A DNA stretch of 64,000 bases from Anisakis pegreffii. Its lineage: Eukaryota; Nematoda; Chromadorea; Rhabditida; Anisakidae. Positions 53,801 to 64,000 of the stretch are shown here, piece by piece. The stretch covers positions 1-64,000 of the forward strand of contig JAPYMA010001094.1 of the NCBI GenBank assembly GCA_035041965.1, written 5' to 3'. How positions within the stretch are numbered: the stretch's first letter is position 1; each line of letters begins with the position of its first letter. The notes under the pieces are model-generated. The model was not told where the DNA came from, searched no databases, and saw nothing but the letters and a program-made list of their open reading frames with translations. The position numbers were made by a program, and so were the translations under genes.

Positions 53801-56572
53801 CCATTTAAGAATCGATTGTAACATCTGTAAATCCCATCGATCTTCAATCATACACTCAATAAACCAATAAAAATATTCATGTAATAGTACTAATATTTCA
53901 AATGATAACGCAGATAATAAGAAAAATGATGAAATTATTATTCAAGGGACTAGAGGGCTCGATACCGACCTCGCTGGCCATAGCCGAATCGCTGAACACA
54001 CACTTGTTCGCGTCTGATCATTTTAATCGCCATATTCTGCAGGAAACCTTTTATTCACTGGCTCAAAATGGGTCTTTATTAGGACTGACCAATTTACTTG
54101 TGCTTGTTCTCGTTCGTTTTTCAATCTTATCACATTTCTCATTTTGCGATAAGCAGATTTCATTGCTTTCATTGTTGAATCGACGTATCCCATAAACTCT
54201 TTCTGCTGTTTGCTAAGCTAAGGGATAGAAATCTCTTAGCTGCTCTGTTTGTCAGTTGCACGAGCTAAATGGAACCATAATTTCTGGTTAAATTCTAAAA
54301 CCTTTTCAAAGATGTTGAAGGGCCCGCATAAGCCATTTTACATCGGCCCTGTGCTGCCTTTGTTTTGGTCAGTGAAAACATAGCTGTATTTTTGATTGCT
54401 AATTGAATATTATTTCCGATAGTTCTGCTTATACTCTAATAAATTTAATTTGCTAACTAGTAGCTGTTTGAAATGTAGAGACATTATTCAATACAATATC
54501 TTAATTATGTATATTTTATTCAATCCGGATCTTTTATACACCGAAATACATCAAAATGTGCGATCTCAGGTGGTTATTCACCGTTCGATGTCGGGTAAAG
54601 CCATCCATCTGTCAAAGACTTGTGTGGTGGTGATCTTTTCGTTCGTATGGCTATTTCTGTTCTTTACACATATCATTTTCTCGTCACTTCACTTCACAGC
54701 GATTGATAATATCGACGATATGTTCGCACGATTGGCGTCCAGTAGACAATCGCTTAGTTGTACAAGGTTCATTTACCACTGTAACCCTTTTTTGTTGATT
54801 AATCCTCTCCAGCGCTGAGAATTTTGATAACGTAATGCGAAAAATTACGCATGGATACAGACATAATTCAAAATCCATTAACTTATTGTTAGTTCCGACC
54901 GTTAATCGAGCAAACAGACACAAGTTCATCCTCTATGAGATCCGAAAGTTTTGTTTATTTTCATCAAATTCGAAAATTCTAAAGAGCAAACGTAAATTCT
55001 TTGGATGGCTCTCATCCACGCCTAACGTGTTGTCGCAGTTTTGCTAGCTTTTCTTTAGGCCAAATGAACATTGGGGATCATAGACGAAGGATGAGTGGAT
55101 TTATGATATTAGCGAAAAACAAATAGAAAACAAAATAATGAATATTAATAAGTTAATATTAATATTAATTAGTATCGGGTGCAGGTAGTAATATCAATAT
55201 TAATATTAATATTAATAAGTATCGGGTAAAGGTAGTAATATAAATATTAATATTAATAAGTATCGGATATAAATTTCAGTAGATTTTTTGCCGGGATGGA
55301 ACTGATAAAATTTAATTAATTTTCATCAGAAGCGTGAACGTTTTGATAGAATAAGTTTCAAATGTTCTTAAATTTAAGTAACATGATTTATGTCAAAAAA
55401 TTTTTCGATATTTCAGTGAACTCGTCTCAGAGTATGCAGAAATCGGTGAACGATGTGATCGTGTAGCACCATTCCATAATTTCGGTGTTTATCTGCTAAG
55501 GGGTCATACATTCTTCACGATAATATTTCTCATTTTAGCACTATTCATCTTCATGACCACAATGATCTGTCATTGTAGAATGCGTAAACAACGTCATTTA
55601 CTTGGAAATGGCGTGCGGTTAGTATTCAATTTCTTATTGCCTTTTTTTTGGTAACTTTTTGGAAATGTGACCTTTCTTTCGTAACTATGAAAAGTTCTTT
55701 TGATATAATTGTGCTTGATTATGATTGTGCTTTCTGAAAATATCAAAATATGGTAATGGGAGAGTGTTTTTGATGAATGGACGTTTCTAGTAATGATCTT
55801 CCTCGTATGACAAAATTCTTGATTTATAATCAGCTGATTGGTATCTGAACGACTGAAGATGTTAACCTTTTGGGTCTTCTCAATGATAGCATCATCTAAA
55901 TTAGTGGTTCTCCCGAGAAGGAGGAAGGGTGGAGTGGGTATTTGAGACTTTTAGGGTAAAACTGGGGATGAGCGATAATTGCTCCATAAAATGGCAAAAT
56001 ACTCATTATAATAGTGGGAATCGTGAATATTATGAATCCTTTCATATGAATGAACTCAGTGAATGGAAGCAGTGATTGTGATAGCAATAATACTATTCAA
56101 ACAACATCAGTAACAATGATATGATCGCTTATAATATTAACATTATTAATGATACTAAGAACTATAATAACGGCAATAATAACAGTAGCAATAACACTGA
56201 TAATAACAATAACAGTAAATAATTAACAGTAATAATAACAAAGTAATCAAAATTAAGGGAGCAAGCACCTCAACGTCGTCGTGAGACACTCTTCAACACA
56301 TTATCACTATCAATAGGGGCATATTTCATCTCGGTGGCAAGTCAAACGTTCATGGAGATTTACGTCTTCTATTTGGGCAATAGTGAAGATATCGCAGACG
56401 TTGCGAAGTGGTTTCAATTCGCCAGAATCGCAGCCTTCACCGATCCACTCTTCAATCCTTTGCTCGTTTCCATTCGAACGCCCGCTTTACGGAGAAAGGT
56501 TTCATATCATTACTCAACTTGTTTGTATTATCGGACAACATTTTCATCATTGTAATTGTGCAGTATTCGTAG
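50871..56572 (+). CDS. Rhodopsin-like G-protein-coupled receptor
   Basis: The well-joined exons are 51724-51961, 53947-54111, 54570-54766, 55417-55617, 56258-56498 and 56564-56572 (TAG). The N-terminal exons are less certain: a likely one ends at 51255, giving 385 aa from an ATG at 51149. An acidic stretch with an NATHIS glycosylation site at 50871-51058 may precede it. Membrane segments fall at about residues 49-68, 77-101, 155-175, 187-208, 267-287, 314-342 and 354-376. The DRY place reads VIHRSM, and TM7 has TDPLFNPLLV at the NPxxY position. The third inner loop is basic (RMRKQRH, PQRRRE). Several introns use TTCAAG/TTAAG acceptors and GTTCGT donors. Ligand and subfamily were not identified. 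Confidence 0.65.
51425..51560. repeat. Palindrome and GAATA repeat in receptor intron
   Basis: TCTATACCATGGTATAGA is a perfect 18-bp palindrome inside a longer imperfect dyad (CTATTCCTCTTC... against ...GAATAGAACAATTCC). A run of AGAATAGAATAGAATAG-like pentamers follows. Confidence 0.75.
52000..53940. other. Long intron of the 50.9-56.6 kb receptor
   Basis: This 2-kb interval separates the TM2 and TM3 exons. Only simple AAT/AAC-rich stretches (about 53040-53100) and unconvincing frames are seen. Confidence 0.4.
55140..55265 (+). repeat. AT-rich minisatellite
   Basis: About two and a half units of roughly 58 bp, each made of AATATTAATATTAAT runs followed by AAGTATCGGGTAAAGGTAGT-like text. 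It lies in an intron of the receptor gene. Confidence 0.8.
56085..56255. repeat. AAT/AAC-rich low-complexity tract
   Basis: A run of imperfect AATAACAGTAACAAT-type units lies directly before the last large receptor exon. The composition suggests slippage. Confidence 0.7.
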
Positions 56573-57353
56573 CGAGTATATTCGAGCCAGATACAACATT
56601 ATCAGCGTCGATGAGGTCGTGTGTCCTTACAAAAACTTGTTCCACAAGCATACGATCAATGAAACAAACTTGATTCCCATCCACTTCCCTACCCATCTGC
56701 TTCCCACTTCCATCCCATCTGCTTTCCTCCCTGCACACTCTCGTTAAGTAAATTCAATCGTTTCTCTGTTCCGATAGCATAAATCCTATTTAAGCCAGAG
56801 TTTCCGTTATCTCTGTGATACATCATTAGCGTACTGCTGGAATAAGCGAACTAAATGTGTTCTTGGGTATGTGCGTGTGGGATATAAGAGACTCTGTGGA
56901 AAATGAGCTTTACTCAGTCATGCCTTTGCCATAATGATGCTACATCTTACTAGTGAAGAGCATTTATTCATGTGAATGTGACCAAATGATCTTCTCAGTA
57001 GCCAAAAGCCTACTGCTATCAGACTAGAGGGCTTTTTCATTAGAGTGTAGATTTTCATATTGAGATTGTTGAATTCGCATCTAATATGAGGCTATTTGGT
57101 TTCACAACGGAAGAGGCAGAGGGTAAAGCATTAATCAGAAAAAAAACAGCCAGATTCCAGTTATTCTAAGTTAGAAGATATTTTCCAGAGCAAGAATTTC
57201 GCCAGGAATTCTTCCACGGCTTCTGCTCATCTTTGATAGTCATTCAAATAGTTTTCGAATCGAAAAAATTGATCACTGTTTTGGATAGAATCTCGGTCTA
57301 GCTAAATTGCATGATAATTGACTCAGGAATAAGGCTGATTTCGAGTTATAGAT

Positions 57354-57551
57354 TCATACTTGCTTGCAATATACGAGTGCGATATTGTTAGTGATCTGTT
57401 GTCCGTGGAAGCGACCTTTGCCGATAACTGCGTCTCGGACGAAACGACGAACCTCATCCACAACAGCTACTGCTGACTCGATTAACAGCCATCGCACTGT
57501 TGCGACACATTCCGATGATCTCACACTCAAGGTAACCGTTGATCCACTCAA
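57354..57551 (-). CDS. Candidate exon, strand uncertain
   Basis: Codon choice is C/G-ending and unlike the surroundings. The minus frame (EVRRFVRDAVIGKGRFHG, then YCKQ before a GTATGA donor) is open throughout. Plus-strand frames are also partly open (SVEATFADNCVSDETT). This is probably a real coding exon, most likely minus, but I cannot assign it to a gene or family. Confidence 0.3.
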   Translation of the reverse strand: MSGSTVTLSVRSSECVATVRWLLIESAVAVVDEVRRFVRDAVIGKGRFHGQQITNNIALVYCKQV

Positions 57552-58209
57552 GGTTGATCATTCATATTGCCAACAGGTTATTGTGTTTCGGACATGTTGG
57601 TAATCTAAGAAAGTTTGCTGAACATTAAGGATGTTATCGACATTGTAGCGATTGTTGATAGTATTTATGTCAGAGATAACATTACGAGATAGCCACTTCA
57701 GAAAAATCACCTTCACTTTCATTGAATGAATCAGTAAATTATCGTAAAAGACAAAACGAATGATTGAATAAACCAGTGCCACCCCCCTCCACCCGTTACA
57801 ATAATTTACTATTCCCATGCAAAATGTCAGAACTAATTTTCCGACCCCTCCATTACTCACCCGCCAGACAGCTCCAAATTACTAAAAAATAGATAACTTA
57901 TCCCGTACGGGGCCTTGGAATAAACAATGATTAAAGCTGGATTTTGTTAGTTGTTAGTAATTATTCGCAGGCAGCTATGGGCATTGTGTTCAATAGCAAT
58001 AATTTTGGAGACCTAAAAAGTTTTTTTAAAGCTATTGCAGTGTACACATTAAGTGATATACTGATATATGAGAGGCATTAGGAAAACGTTTTAGTTTCGG
58101 TGTGCTATTCAATTAGCGCATGCATTAAGTGCTTATTTGGTTGGAAAATGTGTAAGTGTAATAATGCTTGAGCAACTCTCGAAATCATTGAATGCTTTTA
58201 TTCATTCAG

Positions 58210-58380
58210 GAAGTATTAGTAGAATTACGGTTAAAATTCACTGAAATTTGCACCAAACTCGATAAATGCGTCCAATTCCAAACGATGAATTTCAACAAAA
58301 TAATTTCAGTTTCTGTGTACGCATCATGTGATACGTTCGTCGTCAATGTGCAGACGCAGTTTAACGTCACAAACGCATAA
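58210..58380 (+). CDS. Candidate last exon, function unknown
   Basis: After TCATTCAG the frame reads EVLVELRLKFTEIC, then TKLDKCVQFQTMNF, and ends NVQTQFNVTNA with TAA. The spaced cysteines suggest a secreted or extracellular domain. Upstream exons were not linked. Confidence 0.35.
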   Translation, partial: EVLVELRLKFTEICTKLDKCVQFQTMNFNKIISVSVYASCDTFVVNVQTQFNVTNA

Positions 58381-58815
58381 TTCGGTTGTATAAAATGAAT
58401 TGCTGATTTGATTAATGAATTTGTGTATAAATGAATTAATTCCTGCAACTATTACTTTTACTTCTTTGAGAAAATCAACAATCAAAAATTGCGGCACTCG
58501 AACACAACTACTTCCAGATGCTGCGGTTGAACAAGGAAGGAAGTTCAAATTCACCAAAAAACCCTATGAATTGTCAGTGTAAATATATGTGTATGATTTG
58601 CAATCACTCAAGCGGTTTTCTCATGAATGTGTCAACAACTATCACGTGTTCCTGATTGTCAAAGAAATTATGTGAAAGATTTGAAATTTCAGTTGAGCCA
58701 ATTAAAATGGACGAAAATCACATGATTTGAATAACTGAAATTAGCTGTGTTCGGAATAATTGATTAAGCTGAATAATGAGGGTTTTTTTTCGTTTATTGA
58801 ACACCGTTTTCTCAG

Positions 58816-58959
58816 GTATCTATCATTGATCAGAACCGAACTAATCCAAATAATGTTACCAAATTAATCATCTGCATCACCGGGCTTGATAAGTCCACGC
58901 AACATGGACGTTCCCGTTTGAATACTTTCATGAAATGTTCATACGAGGCAGCGCAAGTG
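58816..58959 (+). CDS. Candidate internal exon, function unknown
   Basis: It is bounded by TTCTCAG and a GTAAAT donor, phase 0 at both ends, 48 codons. It contains NVTKLIICITGLDKS and FMKCSYEAAQ. The spaced cysteines and N-glycosylation sites resemble those of the exon at 58210. Between them, about 58472-58570 holds another open piece (TRTQLLPDAAVEQGRKFKF). They may be parts of one extracellular protein. Confidence 0.35.
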
Positions 58960-59754
58960 GTAAATGGAAGCGGTACCAGAAGATATCGAAATAGTGAAGC
59001 TGAACGAATATGAACAAGTGATTTCCCTAAAGCTTGTTGATTTTGATGTTTGCGGGTCGAATTCATTAATAATGGTTTTGAAGACTTTCTGGAGGTGATT
59101 ACAAGAGGAGGAAATGATTTCGATGAATTCATGTCTCTTCATCGCATTGCATTGATCTCCATGTGTAATATTAAAATTAAATGGTTGAAAAACTACGAGA
59201 AACGTTCACATTTTCAAAGCCAATTTTATCGGTGTTGATTTTTCTGAATTACATCGAAACAAGCTGAATCAATTATCGTGTTTAGGTGATTTCCACCAAA
59301 AATCTCACATACTCTACTCAACAATGACTAGTGATTATTTTCGATGTGTTTTTTGTCGCCACAAGAGAAACAAAGCAACTGTTGCAATTTCAGTCAATGA
59401 TAGATCAGCAAACAAATTTGGTCTGTTTCATAAAAACCGGTATTTTTCGTCCGAAAATTCTTCAAACCTTCATGAGAACCGATGGCTGAGAACGTTGTTA
59501 GCGTGAAATCCAGTTTCTCAAGAGATTGAACAGTGGTGAAAAATTGTTTTACTTCAAATTTCCTGTCATATTTCAAGATTGACTTAAAATTTTGTGCGAT
59601 AACTCTCATAAAGCATCTAGAATACTGAAATGAACCCTTCAGTTGTTCACTGTTCAAAATTCAATGAATCTGTAATGAATCAACTTTAAATGTTTTGTAA
59701 TGGTTGTCAAGTTCATTGCTGAGAATATTCTCACTGAGCTGAAAATCGCGCAAA

Positions 59755-60020
59755 TCAAAATTGTGACAGTGAAACTATCACTAATTGCACTTCGAGTACA
59801 TACGAACAATATTCGTATATCAATATCGTCGCTACTAACAACTACATGAATTCCAATTAATATTAATAAAGACATTGAAATTGTTTGAGTTGTAACAAAA
59901 ACAATAATGAGAACAGCCCATATGTCATGTTCATAATAAGAACCGCCATAGAATTGATGTGAATAATAGTGATACACAAACTCCAAGTCAAATATGTCTT
60001 CGAAATTCTAAATGTTTTTG
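59755..60020 (-). pseudogene. 7TM-like fragment, copy 1 of tandem pair
   Basis: On the minus strand this reads as hydrophobic segments with short charged links. It matches 60258-60545 in direct orientation. The homologous reading changes frame relative to the other copy, so at least one is not intact. No flanking exons were joined. Confidence 0.4.
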
Positions 60021-60257
60021 TCATCGAAACATGCTCGGAAAGAAAACTTTAAATGTGCTCTGTTACAGTCACAATACTTCCACAAGCAACGATAGAACGA
60101 TAGAAACAACATTTATATAACTAAGTTATTTTTTTTTCAAAAACATCACCTCAATAATCGGTGATATGATTGGAACAAGCGAATTGCACGTGAATCTAAG
60201 TTTTATCCTAATAATGGTGACGATCCATACCAACGATATAATGGGAAATCAACTAAA

Positions 60258-60545
60258 TCAAAACCGTAAAAATTGTGATAACAGTGAAAATAACACTGAT
60301 TGCACTTATTAGAGTACATGCGAACTGTTTTAGTGTCAATATCATCCGCACAAACAATAACATAAATTCCACAATGAATGAAGACGTTGAAATTGCTTCT
60401 TACATTGTACTAAAAATAATAATAATAAGAACAGTCCACATTTCACTCCAAATAAGAAACGGCATAGAATCGATGTGAATCAAAATGATATCCAAACCCC
60501 AAATCGAATATGCCTTCTTAATTCTAACTATTTGTATGATCACTG
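60258..60545 (-). pseudogene. 7TM-like fragment, copy 2 of tandem pair
   Basis: The minus strand reads YSIWGLDIILIHIDSMPFL, then a second hydrophobic run, and meets a TAA where copy 1 is open. It is either a broken receptor fragment or an exon ending at an unrecognised donor. Confidence 0.4.
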
Positions 60546-60549
60546 ATTA

Positions 60550-62060
60550 AAAAGTGCTCAACTGAATTGTGCACGTACGACGATATGGTTCAATGAATAA
60601 TTAATTGGTCGCGAATCTCAGACCCCTGTGCACTTTCGAATCGAAACAGAAAAATGTTACTTCCACTCAAGATATTTTGTTGATTCCTTTGGGATAAGCA
60701 TTATCTTCTCTGCAATCCATCAATTAAGCATTGCTCAAGATGGAACACTAATTTTGAGAGTCAGTTCAAACTAAAGTTCCTTGATGAAACCGTCCTCTGG
60801 GGAGTGTTCACTTTATTTTCGGTTAGCATTTCATGCAAACACTGACAATTTACAAGAAAATTCACCGAGTACAATTCCATTTCAATAAATCATGCCCTTA
60901 TCTAATGTATTTTTCAATATTCGACTATTTCAAATCTACTTGGTAATGTACTTTGTGCGGTTTTGTTCTGTGTTGTTGTTATTTTGGAATACAAATTCAA
61001 ATATTTCTTGTTCCGCAATATCGCAATCCATGAATTATTTATTTGTGGTTGATTTGCATTCGAACGTAAAACGTGAACGTCGATTGAAAAAGCTTTCGCA
61101 ATAATGATGAATGAGTTATGCATTCCAGTAATGTTAAGTGGGTGGAATGAAAATTTCATCATTCAAATAATACATCGAACTAGGTGCAAGATTTTGCACT
61201 CCGTCGAAAAAATAACAGAAAAATAAAAACTTGAAACATCAAAAAAAACAGAATCTGTCAGTTGAATTGAGTCGAACAAATTGAACTTCACGGAACTGCA
61301 ATGATCAATGTCGAGCATAAGGTTGAATCAGTAAACGCGCAACTTCATCAAGTTGCAAAAGAAACAAATTCGCTCATTTGAAACACCTACCGTGATGGCG
61401 GATTTTCGACAGCTATGATATCGACTGCAAGAAGAAGCTTTGCGATGTATTCACAACCGATATTGTAATTGTATTATATCCACTGTTATAAATATCATAA
61501 AACAAATAAATTTCTTACTGAAAAGAATTTGCAAATGAAAAGCTTGATGGTACATCATTTGTTTTGCACTTGAAATGCATTATTTTGTTGTTGGTGATCG
61601 TTTGATAGCATCGTTTAAGTTTTGTTCAAGAAATTAGCATCCGTTATTATCTCGTTCACAGCGTTTCGGGGCGAATGTGGCCAATTTTGTCAAGTTTCTT
61701 CTTGGAAATGCCTAATTATAGCTGGTTGGCATTATTGACACTCAAAATTCTTGTTGTTCGTTATGTGTGATCATTCGTACCAGCGCAAACCTTCACTGGG
61801 CTAATATTTTGGTGCAAGCATATTCATTCGCGGCTGCATTTGAGGCTAATCTCCATTGAATATTCAATTGTTTTCAACCAATCAACTGATACTTTTGCGA
61901 TTTTATCAGAGACTAAATGAAACCAAACAGCATCCGGAGATTATTTATTCTTTGTAAAATTATTTGTTCTCAGCATCTGATCTAATCGAAGTTTATAATT
62001 TTTCTCCTGCCGCCTTGGGGATCCAGTTGCGGAAACATTGTACCTGCCTACAGGTTTCTA
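60550..62060. other. Stretch with no supported gene
   Basis: AT-rich, with short frames only and no repeat noticed. Confidence 0.4.
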
Positions 62061-62081
62061 CAGAGGCACACACGTTCTTAA

Positions 62082-62331
62082 ATGGTGAACCCTAAGAAGC
62101 AATGCGCTCACTTGTATAAAAACAACGACTATTATCTGGTTTGCAGGCTGGCTGAAGATAATTTGATCTATATGCAAGGATTCTTGCCATACCTGCTGAG
62201 AAGCAATATGAAAAGCGAATCGTTCATACGAGAATATCTTTCCTCTAGTATTTACTCAGAAGATTATAATTTTTTCAATTCACCAATATCTTTGGAGCGA
62301 TATTTTTCGAATTTGTTAAGATTTGAGCTTG
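62082..62331 (+). CDS. Candidate first exon of an unknown gene
   Basis: The ATG follows two possible acceptors (CTACAG) by 12-30 bp. The frame begins MVNPKKQCAHLYKNND, contains EDNLIYMQGFLPYLL and ends FEL at a GTGAGTAG donor. It is 83 codons, rich in tyrosine, asparagine and serine. Downstream exons were not identified before the window end. Confidence 0.35.
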
Positions 62332-62339
62332 TGAGTAGC

Positions 62340-64000
62340 TAGCTGTGTGAGTAGAATGATTCATACAGACTGACAAAATATTTGAACAATTGAAACCGTT
62401 GATGAAAAGGAAAATACTTTCGGAATGCCACAAGAATACTTTCTAATTTGAGCGTTTCGCGATGTGCTTCAGCTGCATTCTGTCTTAGAAAAATGTTACT
62501 GTCAAGTATGAACGGTGCAAATTCGTTCGACTTAGCTCTTCGATATTCCACATTTTTTTGAGCAACTTTCTAGACAATCGAACCTATCCAAGTGATCGTT
62601 ATATAAACATTTTCAAAACAACATTCATCTATTTCACAGTAAATTATGCGCGCACTCACTACTAACCAATCATCTTTCTTCAATAACTTAAAATTTATTT
62701 GTTTCTAAGTTTGTTTCTAATTATTTCTAATTATTCTAATAATTATTTGATATTTCTAATTATTTGATGGTTCATTGGATTTGTAACCTGAATCATTATC
62801 AATCCCACAATATTATTGTTAAATTAATTATCTTTACAGCTATAAGTGACCAATAGCTCTCCATTCCTTGATCAACTTTAACCTTTCCAGTCAATCGTAT
62901 TTTTTCGTAACTCTTTTTGAGTCTCATAGCAAAATTCCATTGCAGTCCTCTTCATCTTCATCTTGAAGATAAAACTCAAATAATACGAAGCAAATCGACT
63001 TGAAGAATCTCCTCCTCCTTCCTTGAAACACAAATCCTATCAGCAAATATGAAACAAAAAAAAATCGCTGCCATTGTTCACTGTTTGTTCAATTGAACAC
63101 TTCAATATATCGGCTGTTTATTGAAGAATAACTGCAAAAGTCGTCAATTGTCATTGAACATACTTGATAAGGTTACTGACAATCGTCTTAAACCAGTACG
63201 ATCATAATAAGTAAGAAGAACTGCCCGCACTAGAAACTGCTTCATCTTTCAATTTTTTTACTTTTATTTCGGTTTGATCTTGAACTATCGCATCAAATCG
63301 TGTCCTGTCAGTACTATGCATGAATTCAAGACAATCCTCTCCTCTCTATCTTTGCGTTCCTTTTTCGTGTTGTTTATTTTTATGCGTGAATTTGATAGAA
63401 TACGACGCATTCGAAAAGATTTATCTCTCGCATAATGTGTTGATTTATTCAAGTAGTATATGATATAACATTGGTCGTATTCGTAAGATGAATAGGAAAC
63501 ATTCGAAACTGAAGGAACACGGAATTTACCTGCATGAAGAAGATGATTTGCGATTGATTTGATGCATAATACGCATTTCCATACGGTGCACAATCTGAGC
63601 AATCTGATATTAGAGATGCGCATGAACACAGACATTGATAGCATGTGCATACATGATAGATTATCGGATATTTTGCATGAATGCCACCGTGAAGGCTATT
63701 GATATGGTGAATCTGCGTTATAATAGATCACATCGAATTCAAACCGAACGGGTGACTGATTAGAACGAACAATAATAACAATAGAATATTCAAATCGCTT
63801 CAATCGTTCATCATTATCATTTGTGACCATCATTCTTATTGATGTCATATCATACCCATAATATCACACCATTATCTCTGATAAGATGCCGTAGCCATAA
63901 GAGGAATTCCCCGATTGCTTTGCATGAATTCCTTTAATTTCATCGCAATTTTATCACTTGTCACAAAATCATTTCAGAAATTCCTTACGTCCTTCCCACA
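62340..64000. other. Window end, no supported gene
   Basis: The longest frame is on the minus strand (63650-63285, 121 codons) and contains a possible donor after HLLHA (near 63528). It is basic and shows no motif. Repeated TTCTAATTATT words lie near 62700-62770. Confidence 0.3.

Noticed and set aside
63285..63650. 121-codon minus-strand open frame as a gene
   Set aside because: It has no motif, a basic random-looking composition and an internal donor. The support is too weak for a gene call.

Overview
The window is nuclear DNA of a multicellular animal, most probably a nematode. Genes are split into short exons separated by GT...AG introns, with many TTTCAG-type acceptors. The base composition is AT-rich, and the recognisable genes are metazoan: RPS17, MPC2, EF-1alpha and several seven-transmembrane receptors. 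I cannot name the species. Exon models were assembled by eye from splice sites, reading phase and protein resemblance, with no alignment or RNA evidence.

Layout. At 1-8.2 kb a segment of about 2 kb is repeated in direct orientation (about 1-2400 and 6091-8230). It carries the 3' half of a chemoreceptor-like gene. The complete gene spans 4555-6903 (7 exons, 311 aa); the left copy is cut by the window edge. At 10.2-13.9 kb, candidate exons of an unidentified gene run into MPC2 (4 exons, 126 aa). At 16.0-17.5 kb lies RPS17 (3 exons, 134 aa). At 19.3-20.9 kb an unrecognised minus-strand gene encodes a basic C-terminus and carries a duplicated mini-exon. It lies immediately downstream of the intact minus-strand EF-1alpha gene at 21868-23770 (6 exons, 464 aa).

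The most striking structure is a roughly 2.9-kb inverted duplication, 20999-23915 versus 33905-36815. The right arm holds a second EF-1alpha gene on the plus strand with all five introns kept. Its coding sequence is heavily changed and it has a premature stop that removes the lysine-rich tail, yet its 3' flank is almost identical to that of the intact copy. The 10 kb between the arms, and the DNA just right of the right arm, is a patchwork of smaller direct and inverted repeats. It includes a clean 392-bp hAT-type MITE with an 8-bp target duplication.

The right half (41-64 kb) is gene-poor. It holds a rhodopsin-like GPCR (about 50.9-56.6 kb), part of another 7TM gene (44.6-45.1 kb), tandemly repeated 7TM-like fragments (59.7-60.5 kb), and several isolated good-looking exons of unknown genes. 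No rRNA, convincing tRNA, CRISPR or viral gene was found. The housekeeping genes serve translation (RPS17, EF-1alpha) and mitochondrial pyruvate import (MPC2). The receptor genes look like an expanding sensory family evolving by local duplication.
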